Source of the DNA: Psychroserpens luteolus
GTDB taxonomy: Bacteria; Bacteroidota; Bacteroidia; Flavobacteriales; Flavobacteriaceae
DNA length: 64,000 bases
NCBI RefSeq assembly: GCF_021032705.1
Contig: NZ_JAHVXI010000001.1
Location: 248,001-312,000, forward strand
Reading direction: 5' to 3'
Position numbers and translations under genes: made by a program. Under the pieces are notes generated by a model. That model did no database searches and was not told the origin of the DNA. It saw nothing but the letters and a program-made list of their open reading frames with translations. How positions within the stretch are numbered: the stretch's first letter is position 1; each line of letters opens with the position of its first letter. This document shows, in pieces, positions 52,808 to 62,300 of this stretch.

Positions 52808-55726
52808 ATGAAAAGAAAATTATATGTTTTGTTATTACTTTGCTCTTCTTTTTTAAGTGCACAAGTTTCACTTGATGTTGGAGCCATTGAGGTAGATCAA
52901 CCAGTTACGATAACTGTTGACATCAATAGTACTGATAGTGATTGTAATGGATTAAATAGTCCTGCAAAAGTGTATATGCATTCTGGCATAGGTGATAATT
53001 CGAATGCCTTTGGATTTAGCGTTATTGGAAATTGGGGACAAGATGATGGTGTTGGTGAAATGACTGATAATGGTGATGGAACTTACAGTATTACAATCAC
53101 GCCACAATCGTATTATGGACTCAATCAGACGCAAGCCGATAATGCCACCCAAATAGGAATGGTGTTTAGAAATCCTGATGGAACTCAAGAGTTGAAAGCC
53201 AATGGTTGTAATGACTTTATTTTCCCTATCGGAAGCGTCTCTATTACCATTACACAACCATCAAGTTCTGTAGTCATTTTAAATTCTGGAGATGACTTGG
53301 CTGTATCTGCAACAATTCAATTTCAAGGTGCCACCACAGTTCAAGGTTCTTTTGATATTTTTAAGAATGATGAAGTCACTCCAGTAGTTTCTGGTACTTG
53401 TGGATTTCCTTCTTGTAATACTACAATTCAAAATATTACTGAAAGTGCTATATACAAATTTGTTGGATCACCCCAGAGTTCCACAGAAACAGGAGAAGCA
53501 TTTATTGAAGTATATGTAATATCTACCGTTATAGAAGAAGCAATGCCTGCTGGTGTCGAAGACGGCATCAATTATGATGCAGATCAGACAAAAGCAACGC
53601 TTGTATTAACCGCTCCTAAAAAAGAGTTCGTTCAAATTGCAGGAAGTTTTAATAACTATCTTCCAACGAGCGCAGATGTTATGAAGCGTGACCCAAGTAC
53701 AGGAAAGTATTGGTTAGAACTTACTGGTTTAACTCCTGGTCAAATCGAAACCTATCAATATTGGGTATTTGATACAAATCCAGTAGCTGATTCTCCTGCT
53801 CTGGTAAAAACTGCTGATCCATATTCTACTTTAGTGTTATCTCCTTTTGATGACCCATTCATTCCAGCGTCTTCGTATCCAAACTTACCTGTTTATCCTG
53901 ATGGACAAGAGCGTGAAGTTACTGTTTTACAAACAGGACAAACACCTTACAACTGGCAAGTCACAAACTTTGAAAAACCTAAAGAAGAAGATTTAATTGT
54001 ATATGAGGTTTTAGTTAGAGATTTTGATAGCAATAGAAACTATCAAGATTTAATTGACAGAATTGATTATTTCAAAAATTTAAATATCAATGCCATTCAA
54101 TTAATGCCAGTTATGGAATTTGAAGGTAATGAAAGTTGGGGCTACAATACGTCATTTCATATGGCATTAGATAAATACTACGGAACGGAAGACAAGTTTA
54201 AAGAATTTATTGATCTATGCCATCAAAATGGTATTGCTGTCATTTTGGACTTAGCCATAAATCATGCCTTTGGAAGAAGCCCAATGGTACGCATGTGGAT
54301 GGATGATCCGGATAATGATGGTTGGGGAGGACCAAGTAGTGAAAATCCTTACTTCAATCAAACACCTCAACATAGCTACAATGTAGGATCAGATTTTAGC
54401 CATACAGAAGAAGAACCAAATGACCCAGGTGCTAGTACAAACCAAACAACAAATCCAATTACAAATGATTATGTAGAACGTGTTTTAAAACATTGGATTG
54501 TAGATTTTAAAATTGATGGTATCCGTTGGGATTTAACTAAAGGATTTACTCAAAATTGTGAAAATAACGAAGGTTGTACAAACAGCTACCAACAAGATCG
54601 TGTCGACATCTTAAAAGCATATGCCGATTATTCATGGTCATTAGATCCAGACCATTATGTGATTTTTGAACATTTAGGTCAGGAAAATGAAGAAAAAGAA
54701 TGGGCAAACTATCGTTTTGGTGAAGGAAAAGGTATCATGATGTGGGGAAAAATGACCGATCCATATAATCAGCTAACTATGGGCTTTAGCTCAAATACAA
54801 ATATTAGTGGTATTGGTCATAAATCACGATCTCAATTTGACGGCCCTCGTGTTATGGGGTATCCAGAAAGTCATGATGAAGAACGCTTGATGTACAAAAA
54901 CATAGAGTTTGGAAACAATAGTAATGGTTCTCATAATGTGAGAGATTTAAACACGGCCTTATCTCGAATGTCAGCATTAGGTGCAGTTAGCTTAACAGTT
55001 CCTGGTCCAAAAATGATTTGGCATTTTGCAGCTTTAGGTATGGACAATTCGATATTTACATGTCCAGATGGTAGCGTTAATAATCCAAATTGCAAGCTTG
55101 ATACTAAACCTCAGCCACAATGGACCGAAAACTGGTTAAGTGATCCCAATAGAAATCAAATTTATAATGATTGGGCAAGACTTAATGCATTAAAAATAAA
55201 CGAACCTGTTTTTGAAGGTGATTATACAATCACTTCTGGGAACTTGACTCCAAGAATTGACATTTTTGACACATCACTTCCGACAACTGAATTAAGAAAT
55301 GTTATTGTTCTTGCCAATTTTGATGTTGTTGCTCAAACTGTAAACACCAGTTTCCCAACTGGCGGAAATTGGTTTGACTTGATGGATGATTCAGGAAGTA
55401 CAACTTATAGCGCTTCAACTGTAACTATTGAACCAGGTCAATTTAGAATATTTGGAAATGTCCCAGTAACCTTGAGTACTGAAGACTTTGACACAAATAA
55501 TACATTCAGTATTTATCCAAACCCAGTAAATACATCGTTTAAAACCAATAAAACTTTAAACCGTTTACAAATATTTGATATCACAGGGAAACTAGTGAAA
55601 TCTTTTAAAGGAGATTTCACAGAAAATGATACTTATGATATTTCTGATTTAACACAGAGTATCTATCTCGTTAAAATTGAAAATGATAATGGTCAAACAT
55701 TAACTTCAAAGCTTATTAAACTTTAA
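52808..55726 (+). CDS. Secreted GH13 alpha-amylase with type IX secretion sorting domain
   Basis: This 972-residue protein has a signal peptide ending 'SSFLSAQ'. It then carries N-terminal beta domains (about 20-245), a CBM48/E-set-like domain (about 255-375) and a GH13 catalytic domain with 'LDLAINHAFGR' (I), 'GIRWDLTKGF' with D575 (II), 'YVIFEHLGQE' with E621 (III) and 'GYPESHDEERL' with D690 (IV). The C-terminal 70 residues ('FSIYPNPVNTSFKTN ... GIYLVKI-type end') form a type IX secretion/sorting domain, so the enzyme is exported and held at the cell surface or released. It should start starch degradation outside the cell. Confidence 0.93.
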   Translation: MKRKLYVLLLLCSSFLSAQVSLDVGAIEVDQPVTITVDINSTDSDCNGLNSPAKVYMHSGIGDNSNAFGFSVIGNWGQDDGVGEMTDNGDGTYSITITPQSYYGLNQTQADNATQIGMVFRNPDGTQELKANGCNDFIFPIGSVSITITQPSSSVVILNSGDDLAVSATIQFQGATTVQGSFDIFKNDEVTPVVSGTCGFPSCNTTIQNITESAIYKFVGSPQSSTETGEAFIEVYVISTVIEEAMPAGVEDGINYDADQTKATLVLTAPKKEFVQIAGSFNNYLPTSADVMKRDPSTGKYWLELTGLTPGQIETYQYWVFDTNPVADSPALVKTADPYSTLVLSPFDDPFIPASSYPNLPVYPDGQEREVTVLQTGQTPYNWQVTNFEKPKEEDLIVYEVLVRDFDSNRNYQDLIDRIDYFKNLNINAIQLMPVMEFEGNESWGYNTSFHMALDKYYGTEDKFKEFIDLCHQNGIAVILDLAINHAFGRSPMVRMWMDDPDNDGWGGPSSENPYFNQTPQHSYNVGSDFSHTEEEPNDPGASTNQTTNPITNDYVERVLKHWIVDFKIDGIRWDLTKGFTQNCENNEGCTNSYQQDRVDILKAYADYSWSLDPDHYVIFEHLGQENEEKEWANYRFGEGKGIMMWGKMTDPYNQLTMGFSSNTNISGIGHKSRSQFDGPRVMGYPESHDEERLMYKNIEFGNNSNGSHNVRDLNTALSRMSALGAVSLTVPGPKMIWHFAALGMDNSIFTCPDGSVNNPNCKLDTKPQPQWTENWLSDPNRNQIYNDWARLNALKINEPVFEGDYTITSGNLTPRIDIFDTSLPTTELRNVIVLANFDVVAQTVNTSFPTGGNWFDLMDDSGSTTYSASTVTIEPGQFRIFGNVPVTLSTEDFDTNNTFSIYPNPVNTSFKTNKTLNRLQIFDITGKLVKSFKGDFTENDTYDISDLTQSIYLVKIENDNGQTLTSKLIKL

Positions 55727-55761
55727 TATTAATTGATTAATTAGTGATTTGAATTAGGTCG

Positions 55762-55798
55762 AAAACCTCCAAGAATTTTTTTTGGAGGTTTTTTTTAA
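55762..55798 (+). terminator. Intrinsic terminator after the T9SS amylase gene
   Basis: AAAACCTCCAA (55762-55772) pairs with TTGGAGGTTTT (55782-55792) around a 9-base loop, followed by a T run. It lies 36 bp after the amylase stop codon. Confidence 0.85.
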
Positions 55799-55818
55799 TG
55801 ATTCTCAAACCGTAAAAC

Positions 55819-55850
55819 AAAAAAGCCAACTCATATGAGTTGGCTTTTTT
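55819..55850. terminator. Perfect 32 bp palindromic terminator next to tRNA-Leu
   Basis: AAAAAAGCCAACTCAT and its exact reverse complement (16 + 16 bases, no loop) are flanked by A and T runs, so it can work in both directions. It lies just after the 3' end of the minus-strand tRNA-Leu gene and after the plus-strand amylase terminator. Confidence 0.85.
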
Positions 55851-55856
55851 ACTAAG

Positions 55857-55938
55857 TACAGGCGGTGAGACTCGAACTCACACACCTCGCGGCACTAGAT
55901 CCTAAGTCTAGCGTGTCTACCAATTCCACCACGCCTGC
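55857..55938 (-). tRNA. tRNA-Leu (UAG anticodon)
   Basis: The minus-strand 82-nt sequence folds as a long-variable-arm tRNA. The acceptor stem is GCAGGCG with CGCCTGT (a G-U first pair), the anticodon stem CTAGA/TCTAG encloses a loop with TAG, and the T arm GTGAG-TTCGAGT-CTCAC is intact. The anticodon UAG reads CUA and related leucine codons. No CCA is encoded directly after the discriminator A. Confidence 0.93.
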
Positions 55939-56027
55939 AACTTTCCAATAAATATTGGGATGCAAATATAAACAATAGTTTCAATATTCAAATAACTTTA
56001 ATTAGGAAAAAATAACCCTCGTTTTTG

Positions 56028-56035
56028 TACTTTTG
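56028..56035 (+). promoter_or_regulatory. Candidate -7 box (TACTTTTG) for the M20 dipeptidase gene
   Basis: TACTTTTG matches TAnnTTTG 24 bp upstream of the ATG at 56060 and overlaps the TTG codon that could open a longer frame. This supports the internal ATG as start. A clear -33 TTG was not seen. Confidence 0.42.
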
Positions 56036-56059
56036 AATGAATTCAAAAAAAACAGACTC

Positions 56060-57451
56060 ATGCAACATATTCAATCCTATATTGAAGAACATAAAGACCG
56101 ATTTCTAAATGAACTTATTGAACTATTAAAAATACCTTCAGTAAGCGCAGATTCTGCTTATAAAGATGATGTGATCAAAACTGCTGAAGCTATTAAAATT
56201 AGCCTTGAAAATGCAGGTTGTGATACTGTGGAGATTTGTGAAACTGACGGATTTCCTATTGTTTATGGCGAAAAAATGATTGATGAAAATTTGCCAACGG
56301 TTTTGGTTTATGGTCATTATGATGTTCAGCCAGCAGATCCTTTAGAACTTTGGGACTCGCCACCTTATGAGCCTGTGATTAAAAAAACAGACATACATCC
56401 TGATGGTGCTATTTTTGCTCGTGGTGCTTGCGATGATAAAGGTCAAATGTATATGCATGTAAAAGCTATGGAGTTCATGACATCTACCAATCAACTTCCT
56501 TGCAATGTCAAGTTTATGATTGAAGGCGAAGAAGAAGTAGGAAGCGTCAATCTTTCAACATTTGTTAAAAACAATCAGGAAAAATTAAAAAATGATGTCA
56601 TCTTAATTTCAGATACTGGAATGATTGCTCAAGATGTCCCATCTATTACTACTGGACTAAGAGGTTTAAGTTATGTTGAAGTGGAAGTTACTGGTCCAAA
56701 TAGAGATTTACATTCAGGTTTATATGGTGGTGCTGTAGCGAACCCAATTAATATCCTTACTAAAATGATTGCCTCATTACATGATGAAAATAATCATATT
56801 ACCATTCCTGGATTTTATGATAAAGTAGAGGAACTTTCCGAAGAAGAAAGAACCGAAATGGCTAAAGCTCCTTTCTCTTTAGAAGACTATAAAAAGGCGC
56901 TCGATATTGATGCCGTTTACGGTGAAAAAGGCTATACTACCAATGAGCGTAATTCGATTAGACCTACCTTAGATGTGAATGGTATTTGGGGAGGTTATAT
57001 TGGTGAAGGTGCTAAAACAGTTATTGCTAGCCAAGCGTTTGCTAAAATATCAATGCGATTAGTACCACACCAAGATTGGGAAGACATTACAAATCTATTC
57101 CAAACTCATTTTGAAAGCATCGCCCCAGCTGGTGTGAAAGTTAAAGTATCTCCTCATCATGGTGGACAAGGCTATGTTACACCTATTGACAGTATTGGGT
57201 ATAAAGCCGCTTCAAAAGCTTATAATGATACTTTTGGAAAAACACCTATACCTCAACGTAGTGGTGGAAGTATCCCAATTGTATCTTTATTTGAACAAGA
57301 ATTAAAAAGTAAAACTATATTAATGGGCTTTGGTTTAAATAGCGATGCCATTCATTCTCCTAATGAACATTTTGGAGTTTGGAATTATTTTAAGGGTATT
57401 GAAACCATCCCTTTGTTTTATAAATATTTCACTGAGTTGAGTAAGTCATAA
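56060..57451 (+). CDS. M20-family dipeptidase
   Basis: This 463-residue zinc peptidase of the M20 (carnosinase/CNDP-like) family cleaves dipeptides. Metal and catalytic residues are visible in 'VLVYGHYDVQPADP' (His, Asp), 'ARGACDDKGQMYMH' (Asp), 'FMIEGEEEVGS' (Glu-Glu), 'LISDTG' (Asp) and the late 'SDAIHSPNEHFGV' (His). The dimerisation segment is 'RDLHSGLYGGAVANP'. The ATG at 56060 is chosen over an upstream TTG at 56033, because the TTG lies inside the candidate -7 box. No signal peptide is seen, so it acts in the cytoplasm. It ends inside the stem of a long terminator hairpin. Confidence 0.92.
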   Translation: MQHIQSYIEEHKDRFLNELIELLKIPSVSADSAYKDDVIKTAEAIKISLENAGCDTVEICETDGFPIVYGEKMIDENLPTVLVYGHYDVQPADPLELWDSPPYEPVIKKTDIHPDGAIFARGACDDKGQMYMHVKAMEFMTSTNQLPCNVKFMIEGEEEVGSVNLSTFVKNNQEKLKNDVILISDTGMIAQDVPSITTGLRGLSYVEVEVTGPNRDLHSGLYGGAVANPINILTKMIASLHDENNHITIPGFYDKVEELSEEERTEMAKAPFSLEDYKKALDIDAVYGEKGYTTNERNSIRPTLDVNGIWGGYIGEGAKTVIASQAFAKISMRLVPHQDWEDITNLFQTHFESIAPAGVKVKVSPHHGGQGYVTPIDSIGYKAASKAYNDTFGKTPIPQRSGGSIPIVSLFEQELKSKTILMGFGLNSDAIHSPNEHFGVWNYFKGIETIPLFYKYFTELSKS

Positions 57452-57495
57452 ATAAAAAAGCCACCAATAGTATTGGTGGCTTTTTTATTTATGAC
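57445..57495. terminator. Bidirectional terminator: perfect 25 bp inverted repeat between convergent genes
   Basis: Two exact 25-base arms (57445-57469 and 57471-57495) around a single central base form a GCCACCAATA/TATTGGTGGC hairpin core flanked by A and T runs. The left arm contains the M20 stop codon (57449-57451). It serves both the M20 gene and the convergent M28 gene ending at 57509. Confidence 0.85.
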
Positions 57496-57508
57496 ATGGC
57501 TAATGCCA

Positions 57509-58903
57509 TTATTCTTTTACTATTTTATATGTTCCTGTTTTTTCAGAAGACAACACATTTAAGAAATAAATCCCTTGAGGAATATCTTTAAGGTTTAAAC
57601 TAGTCAGTTCATTTGAAGATATAGTATTTAAAATCAACTTTCCTGAAAGATCATAGAGGTTAATTTGTAAATCTTGATTTCCTATTGTTGATTCTATATG
57701 CAGGTCTGTTTTTACAGGATTTGGAAACACATTGACCTCCTCTTCAGAAAAAGAGTCTAATCCAAGTGTATTAAAAGACAAGCAATCACTGCGTTCTGTA
57801 CATGTCCCTGAAATCACTTCTACGGCATAATTACCATTAGCTGTAGGCGTAAAAGACTGATTTGTTGCTCCTGAAATTGGCATATCAGTATCACAGTTAT
57901 ACCATTGATAAGAAGCTGAAGATTGATTAGATGTTAACATGGTCATTGTTTGTGATACAGTATTATCGACAGCAATTAAGTTCCCTTTTGTCACCATATA
58001 ACCTGTGACTAATTTCACCATTTCATGATAATAAGGAATATCTAATGTGGTAAAACGGTCACCAGACGTATGATAAAAAGGTGTTTCATCATTAGTTTCC
58101 CATGACTCACCAACCAAAACAGCAGTAAAAGCATCACTAGGAGCAGTCCCAGCAAACCAAAAACTAGCATGGTCACTTGCGGTGGTACCGTTAGGAACCT
58201 CAACCACTTCCAAATCAAAAGTGTATGTATTTAAAACTGTTACAATATCATTTTTCATAGCGATTGAACCAGCAATATCTCTAAAGTCAATATCAAACTG
58301 ATTATCGCCTGGTTGTCCAGGATTATCTCCATCATAACCCATCATATCCATATTTAAAACACCAAGTATATTATCTCCATTTGCAGCGGCTAAGTCTGCA
58401 AAAAAGGCAGAACCTCGAAGTCCAATTTCTTCTTCATCCCATAACGCATAAATAATGGTATTGTCTAAACATTGCTTAGATAAGATTCTAGCTATTTCAA
58501 GTACAGCAGCGGTTCCTGTGGCATTATCATCAGCACAATAATCATCAACAGTATCATAATGGGCACATACAATATAAATATCATTAGGATTGGTTTTTCC
58601 TAATTGAGTGGCTATGATATTACGTCCATTAGTATTGAACGTTTGGTCAGTAATTGTTAGATTATCTAGCGCTTCAAATTGTTCTACTAAATAATCTGCA
58701 GCTAAATCATTATTAGCTTGTTGTCTATTTAAAATTGTAACTGTATTACCATCTACAGTAGTTGTTTGTTCACCAGTAAATTCATTAAGTGTTTGAGTCA
58801 ATCTAGTGATATCGACCTGATTTATAATGTCTTGCACATTTTGCCCATAGGACAAAATGGAACAAAATAAAATGCAGATTAAGGTTGTTTTAATTACTTT
58901 CAT
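57509..58903 (-). CDS. M28-family metallopeptidase with type IX secretion sorting domain
   Basis: The 464-residue protein has a signal peptide ending 'ILSYGQ'. The M28 zinc site is shown by 'VCAHYDTVDDYCADDNATGTAAVLE' (positions about 113-137), 'ALWDEEEIGLRGS', 'NMDMMGYDG', 'TTASDHASFWFAG' and 'TPFYHTSGDRF'. A C-terminal domain contains a PKD/Ig-like stretch ('SYQWYNCDTDMPISGATNQSF') and ends with a T9SS sorting domain ('VNVFPNPVKTDLHIES ... IYFLNV'). The start is the ATG at 58903, since the longer frame opens at TTG. It should be a secreted aminopeptidase. A TATATTTG box lies just upstream. Confidence 0.92.
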   Translation of the reverse strand: MKVIKTTLICILFCSILSYGQNVQDIINQVDITRLTQTLNEFTGEQTTTVDGNTVTILNRQQANNDLAADYLVEQFEALDNLTITDQTFNTNGRNIIATQLGKTNPNDIYIVCAHYDTVDDYCADDNATGTAAVLEIARILSKQCLDNTIIYALWDEEEIGLRGSAFFADLAAANGDNILGVLNMDMMGYDGDNPGQPGDNQFDIDFRDIAGSIAMKNDIVTVLNTYTFDLEVVEVPNGTTASDHASFWFAGTAPSDAFTAVLVGESWETNDETPFYHTSGDRFTTLDIPYYHEMVKLVTGYMVTKGNLIAVDNTVSQTMTMLTSNQSSASYQWYNCDTDMPISGATNQSFTPTANGNYAVEVISGTCTERSDCLSFNTLGLDSFSEEEVNVFPNPVKTDLHIESTIGNQDLQINLYDLSGKLILNTISSNELTSLNLKDIPQGIYFLNVLSSEKTGTYKIVKE

Positions 58904-58932
58904 TGTGGGCTCTTTTTCTTGTGATTTTGTAT

Positions 58933-58940
58933 CAAATATA
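58933..58940 (-). promoter_or_regulatory. Candidate -7 box (TATATTTG) for the M28 peptidase gene
   Basis: The minus-strand TATATTTG matches TAnnTTTG 29 bp upstream of the ATG at 58903. It confirms that the TTG-initiated extension is unlikely. No -33 TTG at the usual spacing. Confidence 0.4.
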
Positions 58941-58972
58941 GTGGATTTTAGCAAAATACGAGGTAAAGGTTT

Positions 58973-59002
58973 TTGCAAATTCAATTTTTTATTCTACATT
59001 TG
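58973..59002 (+). promoter_or_regulatory. Bacteroidota-type promoter for the BlaI/BlaR1-like operon
   Basis: TTG (58973-58975), a 19 bp spacer and TACATTTG (58995-59002) fit the TTG-N19-TAnnTTTG promoter exactly. The start codon of the repressor gene is 28 bp after the -7 box. This is the best promoter match in the window. Confidence 0.65.
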
Positions 59003-59006
59003 TAGA
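58993..59006. promoter_or_regulatory. BlaI/MecI-type operator (TCTACA-TT-TGTAGA) overlapping the promoter
   Basis: The 14-mer is a perfect dyad except for the 2-base centre and contains TACA-nn-TGTA, the core bound by BlaI/MecI/CopY-family repressors. It covers the -7 box of the promoter for the repressor gene itself, so binding would block RNA polymerase and give autorepression. Confidence 0.65.
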
Positions 59007-59029
59007 GTTAATTCTAAAAACGTAGAGCA

Positions 59030-59395
59030 ATGCAATTATCCAAAACTGAAGAACAACTCATGCAATATCTTTGGAAACTCGAGACCGCTTTCATGAAAGA
59101 TTTACTAGAATCTTACCCTGAACCAAAGCCAGCAACAACCACTGTTGCTACGCTTTTAAAACGAATGATTGGCAAAGGGTTTGTTGCTTATAAGCTCTAC
59201 GGAAAATCCCGCGAATACTATCCTTTAGTAAAAAAGAAAGACTATTTCTCAAAACATGTAAATGCGCTTATCAAAACATTTTTTAATGATAGTGCATCTC
59301 AATTCGCATCGTTTTTCACAAAAGAAACTGATCTAACTAAAGAGGAGTTAGAAGATTTAAAAGCTCTAATTGATAACGAAATTAAAAATAAGTAG
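59030..59395 (+). CDS. BlaI/MecI/CopY-family transcriptional repressor
   Basis: This 121-residue winged-helix repressor has the family start 'LSKTEEQLMQYLWKLE', the recognition part 'TTTVATLLKRMIGKGFVAYKLYGKSREYYPLV' (positions about 34-65) and a C-terminal dimerisation region ('FNDSASQFASFFTKETDLTKEELEDLKALID'). In the Bla/Mec systems the membrane protease partner inactivates it; here that partner starts 2 bp after its stop. The overlapping TACA-TGTA operator upstream supports autoregulation. Targets other than its own operon are unknown. Confidence 0.92.
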   Translation: MQLSKTEEQLMQYLWKLETAFMKDLLESYPEPKPATTTVATLLKRMIGKGFVAYKLYGKSREYYPLVKKKDYFSKHVNALIKTFFNDSASQFASFFTKETDLTKEELEDLKALIDNEIKNK

Positions 59396-59397
59396 TC

Positions 59398-62300
59398 ATG
59401 CTCATTTATATATTAAAATTTAGTGCTTGCCTTACCATTTTTATGGTATTCTATAAATTGGTCTTAGAAAAGTCAAGTATCCATTCATTCAAACGGTTTT
59501 ACTTATTAGCTGCTTTAACTCTTTCATTAATTATCCCATCAATAACGTTTACAGAATACATTGAGCCAATTGCTTCAAATTTTAACACATTTGAACCAAT
59601 TGCATCCTTTGAAGCTACAGAAATATATGTCGAAGATACATCAAGGAATTTCACACCAATTGTTTTATGGAGTATTTATGGTTTAGGTGTTATTATTTTT
59701 CTACTGAAATTTAGCCTTAATTTATATAAGATCATCTCAAGAATCAAGAACAATCCAAAGTTTAAATCGGAACGTTTTATTAATGTACTTGTTACCAACT
59801 TGATGATCCCACATACATTTTTTAGCTATATCTTTTTGAATAAATATAAGTTTGAACACAAAGAAATCCCTAAAGAAGTATTACTACATGAACAAACACA
59901 TGCCAAACAAAAACACAGTATAGATGTACTCATTATTGAGTTTTTACAAATAGTGTTTTGGTTTAATCCACTTATCTATCTTTTAAAACAAGACGTTAAG
60001 CTCAACCATGAGTTTTTAGCAGATCGTGCTGTTTTAAATGATGGAATACAAGCTTCGGCATATCAAAATATCATATTGGCTTTCTCATCAAAAGCTTCTG
60101 ATCAACAATTGGCAAATGCCATAAATTATTCATCCATCAAAAAACGATTTACAGTTATGAAAACAAAAACATCAAAAACATCAATCTGGCTAAGAAGTTT
60201 ATTTCTTTTGCCACTATTAGCCGTTTTATTATACAGTTTCACAAATAGAGAACAAATTGTAAGAGATGACAGCTCACCTGTTGAAAATACTATTTTAGAA
60301 ACTTCTTCCGAAGGTGTTTCAGATGCATTAATGAAAGAATACAATGAATTCATTATCAAATTCAATACAACTCATGTAATAGACTATTCTAAATACGAAA
60401 GAATTGTATCCATTTACAATTTAATGTCTGATAAACAAAAAGCCTCTGTAGAGCCATATCCTAAAGTTCCAGATGTTGATCTTTCAAAAACTAAGGCTAA
60501 AGTGCCTAACAAAGCACAATTTGAATCTTGGAAAAACGAGAAAGAATTTGCCATTTGGATTGATGGAGTTCATGTGTCCAATGATAAGCTAAATTCTTAT
60601 AATGTAGATGATATTGCTCACTATACAGGTAGTTTTGTACATAAAAATGCACGAAGCGAAAAATTCCCTCAGCAACATCAATTTAGTCTATACACAAAAG
60701 AAGACTTTAAGAATACTTACCAAGAATCTAAGATTAAAAAATACCATGCACTTACTGAAAAATATGCTAAGGCCATTGAAGTCTTCTTGAAAGGTGACAG
60801 GCTTGATAACTCCGATTTATTGATTTTAAAAGATCGTTGTCTAAGGTTATATGATTCTTTTTCAAAAGAAGACATAAAAAAGCATAATATTTTACCGCCT
60901 CCGCCTCCGCCTGCCAAAAGACAATCGCAACAAGGTGCGACATCAGAGCAAATAGCAGAGTACAATAAAATGGCAAAATTTCTAAACGATAAGAGTATAA
61001 AAAATCGAATTATAAAAGTTAAGGATTATAAAAGGTTAGAACGCATTTATAAACTCATGACTAAAGCACAAAGAGCAAATGCCGAACCTTTTCCAAAATT
61101 ACCTCCACCACCACCACCGCCACCTCATGTAAAGAAAAAAACAGGAAATGGACCAAGCGTAGACGACTATGCAGATGTTCCACCACCACCTCCTATTCCT
61201 GAAAATGCTACTCCCGAACAACGCAAAAAAATGCAGAACGCTGCGGACAACTATTGGAGAAAACAAAAAGCCGACATTAAAACCGGGTTTATAAAAATTA
61301 ATGGTCATACTAATTACTACGTCTCCATTAATGGGCTTACTAAATATTACAACAGACAAGGTTTTGAAATATCTAAAAACGGTAAAGTCATAAGTAAAGC
61401 GCAAGTAAATGCTTCAGAGGTTATCCCTAATCAATATGTAACTAAAGTGTACACTAATGATATTCTAGTCGCAGAATTCAAGGATAACAATCCCAGTTTA
61501 AAAGGAGAACTTAATATTCCGCCGCCTCCACCACCAAAATCTCCATTAGATCACATCATAGATATGGCAAAACAAGATGCTATTTTCTATTTCAACGGAA
61601 AAAAAATAACATCAGACAAGGCGATACAAATCTTAAAAAAAGACACTTCTATTCATATACAAACCATTAAGGATGAGACTAATACTCCAACAATACTGCT
61701 TTCTAAAAAACCCATTATAAACAACAAAGCAGGTCTTCAAAAACCCACACCAGCAACTATTGAAGATCATATCAAAGTGATGAATCGACATGGTGCGCGC
61801 TTTTATCTAGAAAACAAAGAGATGACATATAAAGACGCTTTAGCCTATGTAAAAAAACATAAAGATGCTGATGTATCGACTTCCTTAGAATCCAATGTTG
61901 TAAAGATCTCGCCTAAAACCCTTAACATGGAATCTCCTTTAGTATTTGTGATTGCTATGTCAAAAAAGAATGCTAAGTTCTTTTATAAAGACAAAGAGAT
62001 TACTTCAAATAAGGCGATTTCATTAGTTAAAAGAAAAGGTGGTCTTCTAAAAATTGACGCTAAAAATGTCGACTCTAAACAACCTTCGGTTTTCATTACT
62101 GAAAAAGGACCTCTTTTTGGTATTAAAGGAAATGATCAACTCTTAGTAATGATTAATGGAAAAACACCAGTAAATGGTCAGTTAACTTTATCAAAAAAGG
62201 AGTTTAAAGATTTAAAATTAACAATGAAAAAACTAAAAGTGAAGAGCTTTAAGTTTAAAGTGCCAGGAAAAAGAACAGAGTCAATTTCTGGTAACGTTTT

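Noticed and set aside
58904-58984. Longer M28 protein with a 27-residue N-terminal extension
   Set aside because: It starts at TTG, covers the candidate promoter box, and hides the signal peptide that follows directly from the ATG at 58903.
61090-61200. CCACCACC repeats as a microsatellite or slippage site in the BlaR1-like gene, with antisense Trp-rich frames
   Set aside because: They encode in-frame polyproline on the plus strand, and the antisense frames are just the complement of these codons.
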